Source: Thauera sp. JM12B12 (GTDB lineage Bacteria; Pseudomonadota; Gammaproteobacteria; Burkholderiales; Rhodocyclaceae). Taken from it: 64,000 bases of DNA. A model generated the notes under the pieces. The model was not told the origin of the DNA. It saw only the letters and a list, made by a program, of their open reading frames with translations, and ran no database searches. The translations under genes and the position numbers were made by a program. The DNA lies in contig NZ_CP154859.1 of the NCBI RefSeq assembly GCF_039614725.1, forward strand, positions 4,030,001 through 4,094,000, written 5' to 3'. This document shows positions 8,535-15,929 of the stretch, one piece after another (within the stretch, counting starts at the first letter, position 1; each line of letters starts with the position of its first letter).

Positions 8535-8790
8535 CGTCCGTCTCGATCAGCGCGCGCGGCTCGCCACCGCCTGCGCGCAACTGCTCCACCGACTCCATCA
8601 GGCGCTTCGCACCCTTCGGTGAGCGCAGCAGATACGCCGTCTCTTCGAGCGCGTTGTAATCGTCCAGCGACATGATCACCATTGGCTTGCCGCGCTGCGT
8701 CGTCAGCAGCACCGGCGCGCAGTCCTCGTTGACGCTGCGCATCACCTGCGCCAGGTGCGTGCGGGTGTAGTTGTAGGTCAGGGCTTCCAT
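8524..8790 (-). CDS. yefM: YefM-family antitoxin (Phd/YefM)
   Basis: 88 residues from the ATG at 8790; an in-frame upstream ATG at 8799 is an alternative. The N-terminal DNA-binding part (LTYNYTRTHLAQVMRSVNED, then PVLLTTQRGKPMVIMSLDDYNALEET) is characteristic of Phd/YefM antitoxins. The C-terminal ~30 residues are the flexible toxin-binding tail. It should neutralise the downstream YoeB and autorepress the operon. The TTGTACAA palindrome 21 bases before the start matches the known TGTACA core of yefM operators. Confidence 0.9.
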   Translation of the reverse strand: MEALTYNYTRTHLAQVMRSVNEDCAPVLLTTQRGKPMVIMSLDDYNALEETAYLLRSPKGAKRLMESVEQLRAGGGEPRALIETDDAV

Positions 8791-8810
8791 CGCGGTCTCC
8801 AGGTTCCACT

Positions 8811-8818
8811 TTGTACAA
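8811..8818 (-). promoter_or_regulatory. Candidate YefM operator, TTGTACAA
   Basis: A perfect 8-base palindrome with the TGTACA core reported for the E. coli yefM-yoeB operator, 21 bases upstream of yefM. Only one full core is visible, where E. coli has two. Confidence 0.5.
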
Positions 8819-8875
8819 CGTTCAGCACAACCCTCACGCGCTCGCACCCGCGGCGTGGCGCGAGCGCGTGAGCAG

Positions 8876-8931
8876 ATGAAAGACCTGACCCCGGGATCTG
8901 CGGGATCTGAGCACGTGCGGGATCTGAGCAC
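8876..8931 (+). repeat. Dispersed repeat copy 2 plus CGGGATCTG direct repeats
   Basis: ATGAAAGACCTGACCCC (8876-8892) runs into three copies of CGGGATCTG at 8892-8900, 8901-8909 and 8918-8926, the last two followed by AGCAC. This fills part of the 333-base gap between yefM and the first pilin. Confidence 0.65.
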
Positions 8932-9056
8932 GGGATCCCAACCACCACACCCCTTTGTCACATGTTGACAAGCCGATCCGGAGCACTTGTCAGATTCCGC
9001 CCCCGGATCGTGTCAACTCAGCGGAACTAGTTCACGGAAAACTGGGGTTTTGAGAC

Positions 9057-9072
9057 TGGCACGGGGATTGCA
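9057..9072 (+). promoter_or_regulatory. Sigma-54 promoter of the pilin gene
   Basis: TGGCACGGGGATTGCA matches the -24/-12 consensus TGGCAC-N5-TTGC, with GG and GC exactly 12 bases apart. Transcription should start near 9082, about 40 bases before the pilin ATG. PilR-type control, as for other pilA genes, is the expected mechanism. Confidence 0.88.
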
Positions 9073-9123
9073 GATGGGTACGCAAGCGGATCTTTCCGTG
9101 GTTTCCCATCAAGGAGAACTGAA

Positions 9124-9516
9124 ATGAAAAAGATGCAGCAAGGCTTCACCCTGATCGAACTGATGATCGTCGTTGCGATTATTGGCATTCTGGCGGCGGT
9201 GGCGCTGCCGGCGTACCGGGATTATGTCGTTCAGGCTGCGGGCGGCGCAGCGATGAAGGGAGTTAGTGCTTGGGTTTCGAAGGCGCAGGTCTGTGTTCAA
9301 GCTGGAGTTGGATGTGCAGAGATGCATGCTGAGGCTAAGCCGGCTGAACTAGTCGTAGCAGCCGCCATTGCAGATGGTGTTGGTGGCACCGCCGTCTGGA
9401 CTAATGACAAGTGCGTGGTGACTGCCACCCTCGGTGCCGATGGCGGCCTCACTTACGGAGCAGTAGGCGTGGATGCTGCTAACAATGCTCTTTGCACCGC
9501 AGGCGCAGGCCTCTGA
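9124..9516 (+). CDS. Type IV pilin, PilA-type
   Basis: 130 residues. The prepilin leader MKKMQQG is followed by the cleavage site [19 protein letters not shown], with the +5 glutamate. The hydrophobic N-terminal helix is the polymerisation core. The globular part has four cysteines: two close together ([11 protein letters not shown]) and two further on (NDKCVV and NNALCTAG near the C-terminus). AAGGAG lies ~8 bases before the ATG, downstream of a sigma-54 promoter. It is the major-subunit candidate of a type IV pilus made by machinery elsewhere. The codon bias is less GC-rich than the neighbouring genes. Confidence 0.93.
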   Translation: MKKMQQGFTLIELMIVVAIIGILAAVALPAYRDYVVQAAGGAAMKGVSAWVSKAQVCVQAGVGCAEMHAEAKPAELVVAAAIADGVGGTAVWTNDKCVVTATLGADGGLTYGAVGVDAANNALCTAGAGL

Positions 9517-9586
9517 TGTATTGCTGTCGATAAATATGACCGAGGCTGTTGATAAAGGATAGCAGTAGCGCAGTAGCAGCCCCCTT

Positions 9587-9623
9587 AAAGGAGCCCGCCA
9601 TGAACAGCTTGGCGGGCTCTTTT
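9587..9623 (+). terminator. Rho-independent terminator after first pilin
   Basis: GAGCCCGCC (9591-9599) pairs with GGCGGGCTC (9611-9619) around an 11-base loop, followed by TTTT. Confidence 0.85.
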
Positions 9624-9740
9624 ACTTGGCAGCGCAAGTAATGCTCTGATCTCAAAATGGCTCAACTGGTGTTCCAGCGTGCTGAAGACTCACCAAGTAA
9701 AACTGAGCCTTATGCTTCTCTTCAGCTTGAGGAAGTCGTG

Positions 9741-10139
9741 ATGAAAAGAGTCCAACAAGGATTCACGCTTGTCGAACTGATGATTGTTGTTGCGATTATC
9801 GGGATCCTGGCGGCAGTAGCTCTACCGAGTTACCGTAATTACGTTGCCCAAGCACAAGGTGCGGCAGCTATGAAAGGTGTTCTGAGTTGGGCTGCTAAAG
9901 CGCAAGCATGTGTTATGACTGGGCTTGGATGTGTTTCGCTCTCAGCCGAACTTGCAACCGTTTCACAACTGGCAGGCTCTTCGGCAATTTCGGATGGAGT
10001 CGCATCTACGCTGGTATGGGATACGGGTACTTGTTCGGTTACGGCGACGATAACCCCACAAGGCGGTATTTCCTATGCGGCAGCCAGTACGGGATCGGGA
10101 GCGACGAACTCGCAGTGTCAGTCTGGTGCAGGCTTGTGA
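9741..10139 (+). CDS. Second type IV pilin, paralogue of the first
   Basis: 132 residues from the ATG at 9741, with GAGGAA about six bases upstream. The leader MKRVQQG and mature start [32 protein letters not shown] are nearly identical to the upstream pilin, while the globular domain diverges but keeps four cysteines in similar positions and the same ending, GAGL. Lower GC than the flanking genes suggests transfer or relaxed selection. No -24/-12 promoter was found in the gap, and the upstream gene has its own terminator, so expression may depend on read-through or an unseen promoter. Confidence 0.92.
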   Translation: MKRVQQGFTLVELMIVVAIIGILAAVALPSYRNYVAQAQGAAAMKGVLSWAAKAQACVMTGLGCVSLSAELATVSQLAGSSAISDGVASTLVWDTGTCSVTATITPQGGISYAAASTGSGATNSQCQSGAGL

Positions 10140-10163
10140 ATGGTGAAAGGAGAGAGTGAATAG

Positions 10164-10227
10164 GGGGTCAGGTCTTTCATTCACTCAGGGGTCAGGGGTC
10201 CAGGGGTCAGGGGTCAGGTCTTTCATT
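10164..10227 (-). repeat. Dispersed repeat copies 3 and 4, inverted
   Basis: GGGGTCAGGTCTTTCATT occurs at 10164-10181 and 10210-10227, the reverse complement of the repeats at 8256 and 8876. The 28 bases between them are iterations of GGGGTCA. With copy 2 it frames both pilin genes as an inverted pair. Confidence 0.75.
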
Positions 10228-10234
10228 TGCTCAC

Positions 10235-10238
10235 CTAA
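10235..10238. repeat. Target-site duplication CTAA, left
   Basis: CTAA directly abuts the left inverted repeat of the IS and is repeated at 11563-11566. The sequence fits the YTAR target of IS5-type elements. Confidence 0.85.
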
Positions 10239-11562
10239 CAGCGTGATGCACAAGGCTGTGAACGATCCGAAAAGCTGTATGTCATAGACCTATCTCCAGA
10301 CTCCTTGTCCTGCAACGATGCGCGGCCAACTCGACCCCCAGTCCTCGATGTTCCACTACTTCTCGCCGGAGTCGCGTGTGCCGGCGGATCATCCGCTGCG
10401 ACGGGTGAAGCGTTTGGCCGACCGTGCCCTGGGCGCAATTTCTGGGGAGTTGGACGCGCTGTACTCCTCGGTCGGTCGCCCATCGATTCCGCCAGAGCGA
10501 CTGCTCAAGGCGCAATTGCTGATTGCGCTGTATTCGGTTCGCTCGGACCGGCAGTTCTGCGAACAACTCGACCACAACATCCTGTTCCGCTGGTTTCTCG
10601 ACATGGATCTCGAGAGCCCGACGCTGGACCAGTCGAACTTCAGCCGCCTGCGCGAACGCCTGGTTGCCACCGACGTGGCCCGACGCTTCTTCGATGAGGT
10701 CGTCAATCTGGCCCGCAAGCAGAAGCTGCTGTCCTCGGACCACTTCACGGTCGACGGCACGCTGATCGATGCCTGGGCTTCGTTCAAGAGCTTCAAGCCC
10801 AAGGGTGGCACCCCGCCCAAGGACGGTGATGACGGCACCGGGATGGTCGACTTCAAGGGCGAGAAGCGCTCGAACGCCACGCATCAAAGCACGACCGATC
10901 CCGAGTCTCGACTCATGCGCAAGGGCAACGGCCAGCCGGCCAAGCTCAGCTATGGCGGGCATGTGCTCATGGAGAACCGCAATGGGCTGTGCGTCGACAT
11001 CCTCATCACCGAATCGACCCAGGCCGAGCACCGTGCCGCGCGGCAGCTGCTCACTCGCGCACGACGACGGCACATTCACCCCAAGACGCTCGGCGCCGAC
11101 AAGGGCTACCACGTGAAGGAATTTGTCGCGCACTTGCGCGAGCACGCGGTGCGACCGCACATCGCGCGCATCAAGGATCGGAAGACGCCCGGCCTGGATG
11201 GGCGAACCACCCGAACCAAGGGTTACCAGGTCAGCCAGCGAAAGCGAAAGCGCGTCGAGGAGATCTTCGGTTGGTTGAAAACGGTCGGCGGATTGCGAAA
11301 GACCCGTTTCATCGGCCAGGCGAAGACCCAGATGGCGGCCTTCATTTCTGGTGCTGCATACAACCTGCTCCGAATCGCGAAATTGAGCGTTTCGGAGGTG
11401 AAGGCATGAGCGCAGGTGCGCAAACGGGCCTTCGTGGTCGCCCTTGCGGCCACGAAGACAATTCGAACGCGGAGCGAAGGCGATTCCGGAAAACGATGTC
11501 ACGATGAAACTCGACCTGAACCTCAGTGCTGGCGCGGTACCGCCGGCTTTTGCATCACGCTG
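10239..11562 (+). mobile_element. Complete IS5-family insertion sequence, 1324 bp
   Basis: The left end CAGCGTGATGCACAAGGC (10239-10256) and the reverse complement of the right end (11545-11562) agree at 16 of 18 bases, including the first 12. Flanking CTAA copies are exact duplications. One transposase gene fills the element. The intact ends, duplications and reading frame imply a recent and possibly active insertion. It lies 99 bases after the second pilin. Confidence 0.9.
10318..11409 (+). CDS. IS5-family DDE transposase
   Basis: 363 residues, apparently full length. The N-terminal ~110 residues form the helical DUF772-type domain (HPLRRVKRLADRAL, PPERLLKAQLLIALYSVRSDRQ). The catalytic DDE triad is likely the aspartate in TVDGTLIDAW, that in LGADKGYH and the glutamate in RVEEIFGWLKTVGG, with the YREK-like C-terminal helix. 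It cuts and joins the element's own ends and generates 4-base CTAA duplications here. It is flanked by its inverted repeats at 10239 and 11562. Confidence 0.93.
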   Translation: MRGQLDPQSSMFHYFSPESRVPADHPLRRVKRLADRALGAISGELDALYSSVGRPSIPPERLLKAQLLIALYSVRSDRQFCEQLDHNILFRWFLDMDLESPTLDQSNFSRLRERLVATDVARRFFDEVVNLARKQKLLSSDHFTVDGTLIDAWASFKSFKPKGGTPPKDGDDGTGMVDFKGEKRSNATHQSTTDPESRLMRKGNGQPAKLSYGGHVLMENRNGLCVDILITESTQAEHRAARQLLTRARRRHIHPKTLGADKGYHVKEFVAHLREHAVRPHIARIKDRKTPGLDGRTTRTKGYQVSQRKRKRVEEIFGWLKTVGGLRKTRFIGQAKTQMAAFISGAAYNLLRIAKLSVSEVKA

Positions 11563-11566
11563 CTAA
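11563..11566. repeat. Target-site duplication CTAA, right
   Basis: Second copy of the duplication at 10235-10238, touching the right inverted repeat. Confidence 0.85.
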
Positions 11567-11595
11567 CCTCACCTCACCTCACCTCACCTCACCTC
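11566..11595 (+). repeat. Tandem repeat, six copies of ACCTC
   Basis: Six perfect 5-base units; the first A also belongs to the IS target duplication. With the IS removed the tract continues left into GCTCACCTA, so the element inserted into the tract's edge. Confidence 0.9.
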
Positions 11596-11601
11596 GCCCT
11601 C

Positions 11602-11640
11602 AAGCCCGCCGCGCTCACGCCCGGCGGGCTTTCTCTTTCT
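11602..11640 (+). terminator. Rho-independent terminator, probably that of the second pilin
   Basis: AAGCCCGCCG (11602-11611) pairs with CGGCGGGCTT (11622-11631), followed by a T/C-rich run TTCTCTTTCTT. No gene on this strand precedes it except the IS and, before insertion, the second pilin. Confidence 0.75.
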
Positions 11641-11667
11641 TGGCCCGACTGCCGCCCAGCTCGTCCT

Positions 11668-11850
11668 TCATACCAGCGGCAAGCCCGTCTGCATCCACGG
11701 CAGCGCCGCGCGCAGCCGCGACAGTTCCTGATCCACGACCAGCCACACCACATCGACGTCGACCGCCAGAAAGTCCTGCACCAGGATGTCCCTGAAGCCG
11801 GATATCGCACGCCAAGGCGCATCCTGCCCGCTTGCCGCTCGTATCCGGAA
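11668..11850 (-). pseudogene. HepT-like (DUF86) fragment, C-terminal half
   Basis: The last ~50 codons read APWRAISGFRDILVQDF then VDVDVVWLVVDQELSRL, the C-terminal signature of HepT/DUF86 proteins, which are RNase-like toxins of the HepT-MntA pair. Upstream of FRIRAASGQ the frame has no HepT similarity and runs into antisense of the CDGSH gene, so the N-terminal half, including the RX4-6H catalytic region, is lost. No MntA-type nucleotidyltransferase gene is nearby. It is therefore a relic in the same mobile-element-rich patch as the IS and yefM-yoeB. Confidence 0.65.
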
Positions 11851-11967
11851 ACCTCGGACGCCGTCGATCAGCGGCCCACGCTTGCGCACGACATGCCCTC
11901 GTCTACAGTGAAAGCACCGGCACGCCGCGCCACGCCGGCCTCGCACAACGACAACGGAGACCGGAAC

Positions 11968-12216
11968 ATGGCCGAGAAGCTCGAACCCCACATCGCGCAG
12001 AAATCGCCCTTTGCCGTCGAGGTCGAGGCGGGCGGGAAGTACTTCTGGTGCGCCTGTGGCCACAGCAAGAAGCAGCCTTTCTGCGACGGCTCGCACAAGG
12101 GCACCGGGTTCGCGCCCGTCGCCTTTACCGCCGAGCAATCGGGCACCGTCTATCTGTGCGGCTGCAAGCACACGGCCAACGCGCCGTATTGCGACGGCAC
12201 CCACGCCAAGCTGTGA
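11968..12216 (+). CDS. CDGSH iron-sulfur domain protein
   Basis: 82 residues with two CDGSH motifs: CACGHSKKQPFCDGSH and CGCKHTANAPYCDGTH. Each supplies three cysteines and one histidine for a [2Fe-2S] cluster, as in prokaryotic tandem-CDGSH proteins. Its likely role is redox or iron-sulfur handling in the cytoplasm. AACGGAGACC before the ATG is the ribosome site; an upstream in-frame ATG at 11893 would add a low-complexity extension. Confidence 0.88.
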   Translation: MAEKLEPHIAQKSPFAVEVEAGGKYFWCACGHSKKQPFCDGSHKGTGFAPVAFTAEQSGTVYLCGCKHTANAPYCDGTHAKL

Positions 12217-12226
12217 CCGGCCGGTG

Positions 12227-12790
12227 ATGCGCGCCCTGCTCGCCTGCCTGTGCCTGTTGCTGCCCTTTGCCGCCGCGCGCGCCGAGACGGGCGAAGCGGC
12301 CTTGTGGGCAGCCCTGCGCGATGGCGGCCACGTCGCATTGATCCGCCACGCGCTCGCCCCCGGCACCGGCGACCCGCCCGGCTTCCGGGTCGATGACTGC
12401 GCCACCCAGCGCAACCTGTCGGCGGCAGGGCGGGCGCAGGCGCGTGCGATCGGCGAGCGCTTTCGCGCCAACGGCATCGCCACCGCGGCGATTTTCTCCA
12501 GCCAGTGGTGCCGCTGCCTGGATACCGCGCGCGAGATGGGATTGGGCGAAGCGGTGGCCTTTCCGGGGCTGAACTCCTTTTTCGCCGACCGCGGCGAGGA
12601 GGCGTGGCACACCGCCGCGGCGCGCGCGCTGATCGCGGAACGCGCGCACGGCCCCGTGCCGCTGGTGCTGGTGACGCACCAGGTCAACATCACCGCGCTG
12701 TCGGGGGTGTTCCCGGCCTCGGGCGAGATCATCGTGATGCGGCTCCACGGCGCCACGCTGAGCCTCGCAGGCCGCATCCGGACCGATTGA
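12227..12790 (+). CDS. Histidine phosphatase family protein, exported
   Basis: 187 residues. An N-terminal signal peptide (LLACLCLLLPFAAARAETG) directs export to the periplasm. HVALIRHALAPGTGD holds the phosphate-binding RH motif of the branch, and VLVTHQVNITALSG the second catalytic histidine. The acid is probably near FFADRGEE. The substrate is unknown. It starts ten bases after the CDGSH stop and so is likely co-transcribed with it. Confidence 0.85.
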   Translation: MRALLACLCLLLPFAAARAETGEAALWAALRDGGHVALIRHALAPGTGDPPGFRVDDCATQRNLSAAGRAQARAIGERFRANGIATAAIFSSQWCRCLDTAREMGLGEAVAFPGLNSFFADRGEEAWHTAAARALIAERAHGPVPLVLVTHQVNITALSGVFPASGEIIVMRLHGATLSLAGRIRTD

Positions 12791-12950
12791 AGCGACCGCC
12801 CACGCCCTCGGTCGCAGGCGCTGCGCGAGGGCGCCCCGCCCATGCGCTCGCAGCCAGGCCGGCGTACGCGCGCGCGGCTTGATCCGGCACAGGGCGTTGG
12901 CGACCCAGGTCTGGGACAATGGCGGTCGTGCCACGATGGATCTCCCGACC

Positions 12951-13316
12951 ATGTCCGAGCCCCCCTCCGCCCCCAGCCCCGCGGCCGACGCCCCGCGCGC
13001 CCTGCTCGTCCTCACCAACCTGCCCGATGCCGCGCACGCGCAAACGCTCGCCGCGGCGCTGGTCGAGGCGCGTCTGGCGGCCTGCGTGAACATCCTTGCT
13101 CCCTGCACCTCGGTGTACCGCTGGCAGGGCGCGGTCGAGACCACGACCGAGGTGCCGCTGCTGATCAAGACCACGCCGGCGCGCTACGCCGAACTCGAGG
13201 CCGCGATCCGCGCACATCATCCCTATGAACTTCCCGAGATCGTCTCAGTCCCTGTGACGCAGGGCCTGCCCGCGTATATCGACTGGGTCGCTGCCGAAAC
13301 CGCAGCCGCAGAATGA
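12951..13316 (+). CDS. cutA: Divalent-cation tolerance protein CutA
   Basis: 121 residues from the ATG at 12951; ATG at 12936 is possible. The CutA1 fold is recognised by LLVLTNLPDAAHAQTLAAALVEARLAACVNI, SVYRWQGAVE and the C-terminal HPYELPEIVSVPVTQGLPAYIDWV. CutA forms trimers of ferredoxin-like subunits and is associated with copper tolerance in E. coli, though its mechanism is unclear. It sits directly before dsbD, as in E. coli, where cutA and dsbD are also adjacent. Confidence 0.93.
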   Translation: MSEPPSAPSPAADAPRALLVLTNLPDAAHAQTLAAALVEARLAACVNILAPCTSVYRWQGAVETTTEVPLLIKTTPARYAELEAAIRAHHPYELPEIVSVPVTQGLPAYIDWVAAETAAAE

Positions 13317-13335
13317 GCGCCGCGCGCAAACCTTC

Positions 13336-15192
13336 ATGAAGATCACGATGCATCGTCTGCTGCTCCTGCTCGCGCTGGTCGCGAGTCTCCTCGCCCCCAC
13401 GCTGTCCCGCGCCAACCCGATCGAGCCCGAGAAGGCCTTCGCGATGCGCGCGCAAGCGCTCGATGCGCAGACGGTGGAGGTGGTGTTCGAGGTCGCCAAG
13501 GACTACTACCTCTACGGCGACAAGTTCCGCTTCGAGGCCGAACCCGCCAGCGTGACGTTCGGGACGCCGGAAAAACCCATCGGCAAGAAGCACAAGGATG
13601 ACTTCTTCGGCGAGGTGGAGACCCACCGCAACGAGTTGCGCATCCTGCTGCCGGTACAGGCGCCGCCGGGTGTGACCCGGTTCGAGCTGTTCGCCACCGT
13701 ACAGGGCTGCTGGGACGGCGGCATCTGCTACCCGCCGACCACGCAGCAGGCTGCGATCGACCTCACCGCGCCACCGAAGAAGGCCGGCGGCGGCTTCCTC
13801 GCCAGCGTGCTCGGCGGGGGCTCGGGCACGGCCGAGCCGACCGCAGCTTCCGCGACCCCCGCCTCCAGCGCGACCTCGGCGTCTGCCGGGGTCGACGTCT
13901 CCAGCGACGAAACCGGCGACATCGCCCGCATGCTCGCGGGCGCCAGCGTGCCGATCATCCTGCTGAGCTTCTTCGGCTTCGGCCTGCTGCTCGCCTTCAC
14001 GCCCTGCACCTTCCCGATGATTCCGATCCTGTCGGGCATCATCGTCGGCCAGGGCAACAAGGTCTCGCACCTGCGCGCCTTCGTGCTGTCGCTCGCCTAC
14101 GTGCTCGGCATGGCGGCGACCTATGCGCTCGCCGGGGTCGCCGCCGGCATGACCGGCACCATGCTGTCGGCCGCGCTGCAGAACGTGTGGGTGCTGTCGG
14201 CCTTCGCCGTGCTGTTCGTGCTGCTGTCGCTGTCGATGTTCGGCTTCTACGAGCTGCAGCTGCCCACCGCGCTGCAGAGCAGGCTCGCCGACACCGCCAG
14301 CCACGGCAAGGGTGGCCACCTCGGCGGCGTGACCCTGATGGGCGTGCTGTCGGCGCTGATCGTCGGCCCCTGCGTGGCGGCGCCGCTGGCCGGCGCCCTG
14401 CTCTACATCGCGCAGACCGGCGATGCCGTGCTCGGCGGCTGGGCGCTGTTCGCGATGGGCCTGGGCATGGGCGCGCCGCTGCTGGCGGTGGGCGTGGCCT
14501 CGCGCAGCCTGCTGCCCAAGGTCGGGCCGTGGATGGAAGGGGTCAAGAAGGCCTTCGGCGTCATGCTGCTGGCGGTGGCGCTGTGGATGATCACCCCGGT
14601 GATCCCGGCGCTGGCGATGATGCTGGGCTGGGCGGCGCTGCTGCTGTTCTCGGCCATCTTCCTGCACGCCATCGATCCGCTGCCGCACAACGCGAAGGGC
14701 TGGCAGCGCTTCTGGAAGGGCGTGGGCGTGGTGCTGCTGCTGGCTGGCGCGGCGATCCTGATCGGCGCGCTCGCCGGCTCGCGCGATCCGCTGCAGCCGC
14801 TGTCGGTGCTGCGCGCGCAGGCTGCGGCGACGGTGAACGTGCCGCAGTTCGAGAAGGTGAATTCCATCGCCGAACTCGACGCCCGCCTGGCCCAAACCGA
14901 CCGCCCGGTGATGCTCGACTTCTATGCCGACTGGTGCGTGTCGTGCAAGGAGATGGAGCGCTTCACCTTCAGCGACGCGCGCGTGGCCGAGCGCATGGGG
15001 CAGATGCTGCTGCTCAAGGCCGACGTCACCGCCAACAACGACGAGCACAAGGCGCTGCTCAAGCGCTTCGGCCTGTTCGGCCCGCCGGGCATCATCTTCT
15101 TCGACGCCGCAGGCAAGGAGCGCGAAGGCCTGCGCGTGGTGGGCTTCATGAAGGCTGAGCCGTTCGCGACGGTGCTGGATCGGGCGCTCTGA
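13336..15192 (+). CDS. dsbD: Thiol:disulfide interchange protein DsbD
   Basis: 618 residues, full length. After a signal peptide the periplasmic alpha domain carries QGCWDGGICYPP (cysteines 125 and 131). Residues ~195-480 contain eight membrane helices with the paired cysteines in TPCTFPMIP and VGPCVAAPLAG. The C-terminal thioredoxin-like domain has DWCVSCKEME. It passes electrons from cytoplasmic thioredoxin to periplasmic DsbC and CcmG-type proteins, so it supports the cytochrome c maturation system encoded in this window. It follows cutA by 19 bases. Confidence 0.95.
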   Translation: MKITMHRLLLLLALVASLLAPTLSRANPIEPEKAFAMRAQALDAQTVEVVFEVAKDYYLYGDKFRFEAEPASVTFGTPEKPIGKKHKDDFFGEVETHRNELRILLPVQAPPGVTRFELFATVQGCWDGGICYPPTTQQAAIDLTAPPKKAGGGFLASVLGGGSGTAEPTAASATPASSATSASAGVDVSSDETGDIARMLAGASVPIILLSFFGFGLLLAFTPCTFPMIPILSGIIVGQGNKVSHLRAFVLSLAYVLGMAATYALAGVAAGMTGTMLSAALQNVWVLSAFAVLFVLLSLSMFGFYELQLPTALQSRLADTASHGKGGHLGGVTLMGVLSALIVGPCVAAPLAGALLYIAQTGDAVLGGWALFAMGLGMGAPLLAVGVASRSLLPKVGPWMEGVKKAFGVMLLAVALWMITPVIPALAMMLGWAALLLFSAIFLHAIDPLPHNAKGWQRFWKGVGVVLLLAGAAILIGALAGSRDPLQPLSVLRAQAAATVNVPQFEKVNSIAELDARLAQTDRPVMLDFYADWCVSCKEMERFTFSDARVAERMGQMLLLKADVTANNDEHKALLKRFGLFGPPGIIFFDAAGKEREGLRVVGFMKAEPFATVLDRAL

Positions 15193-15213
15193 GCGAGTCC
15201 GGGGTTTTTCCCC

Positions 15214-15219
15214 TACAAT
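15214..15219 (+). promoter_or_regulatory. Candidate -10 element TACAAT for ribE
   Basis: TACAAT lies 32 bases before the ribE ATG in the 58-base gap after dsbD. The -35 region is unclear. The gap is too short for an FMN riboswitch. Confidence 0.35.
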
Positions 15220-15250
15220 CCCGGCTTTCCCCTTACCGTTCAAACCCTTC

Positions 15251-15862
15251 ATGTTCTCCGGCATCGTCGCGGCCGTCGGCCGCATCGAACACATCGAGCC
15301 ACTCGCGGACGGCATCCGCCTCAGCGTAGACACCAACGGCCTGGACCTGTCCGACGTCATCCTCGGCGACAGCATCGCCCACAGCGGGGTGTGCCTGACC
15401 GTGGTCGAGATGAACGGCGCGCTGCTCAAGTACGACGTCTCGCGCGAGACGCTGAACTGCACCGTGGGCCTGGACGCCGTCGGCAACGAGGTGAACCTGG
15501 AGAAGGCGCTGCGCCTGGCCGACCGCCTGGGCGGCCACTTGGTCACCGGCCATGTGGACGGCGTGGGCGAGGTGATGAAGTTCGCCCCCATCGGCGAGAG
15601 CCACGAACTGGTGATCCGCGCCCCGGCGGCGATCGCCGGCTACATCGCCAGGAAGGGCTCGATCACCGTCAATGGCGTCAGCCTCACCGTGAATCGCGTC
15701 GAAGGCCGAGACTTCTGGATCAACCTGATCCCGCACACCGTGGCGATGACCAACCTCAAGCATCTGGCCGCCGGCAGCAAGGTCAACCTCGAGATCGACC
15801 TCATCGCCCGCTACGTCGAGCGCATGCTCGAGTGGAAACGGGACGAGGCGGCGCAGGCCTGA
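15251..15862 (+). CDS. ribE: Riboflavin synthase, alpha subunit
   Basis: 203 residues with the two tandem lumazine-binding beta-barrels of the family: [17 protein letters not shown] at the start, [10 protein letters not shown] and [10 protein letters not shown] in the first barrel, and the related [12 protein letters not shown] in the second. It converts two 6,7-dimethyl-8-ribityllumazine molecules to riboflavin and a pyrimidine product that is recycled. First gene of a ribE-ribBA-ribH-nusB series. Confidence 0.95.
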   Translation: MFSGIVAAVGRIEHIEPLADGIRLSVDTNGLDLSDVILGDSIAHSGVCLTVVEMNGALLKYDVSRETLNCTVGLDAVGNEVNLEKALRLADRLGGHLVTGHVDGVGEVMKFAPIGESHELVIRAPAAIAGYIARKGSITVNGVSLTVNRVEGRDFWINLIPHTVAMTNLKHLAAGSKVNLEIDLIARYVERMLEWKRDEAAQA

Positions 15863-15929
15863 CCATCGCCACCGCCCGGCCCCCATGCCACGCCGCACGG
15901 CCCGCAAGAACGCACACAAAGGACACAGC

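Noticed and set aside
8892..8931. CGGGATCTG repeats as an integron or attachment site
   Set aside because: No integrase gene and no recombination-site symmetry; listed only as a direct repeat.
9626..9646. Second sigma-54 promoter before the second pilin
   Set aside because: TTGGCAGCGCAAGTAATGC has GG and GC 15 bases apart instead of 12.
11566..11595. ACCTC array as a CRISPR
   Set aside because: Units are 5 bases without spacers; it is a microsatellite.
15193..15250. FMN riboswitch before ribE
   Set aside because: The 58-base gap is too short and lacks RFN-element sequence.
13165..15591. 808-codon minus-strand ORF opposite dsbD
   Set aside because: Same artefact: composition is Arg/His/Gln-rich and dsbD is unmistakable on the other strand.
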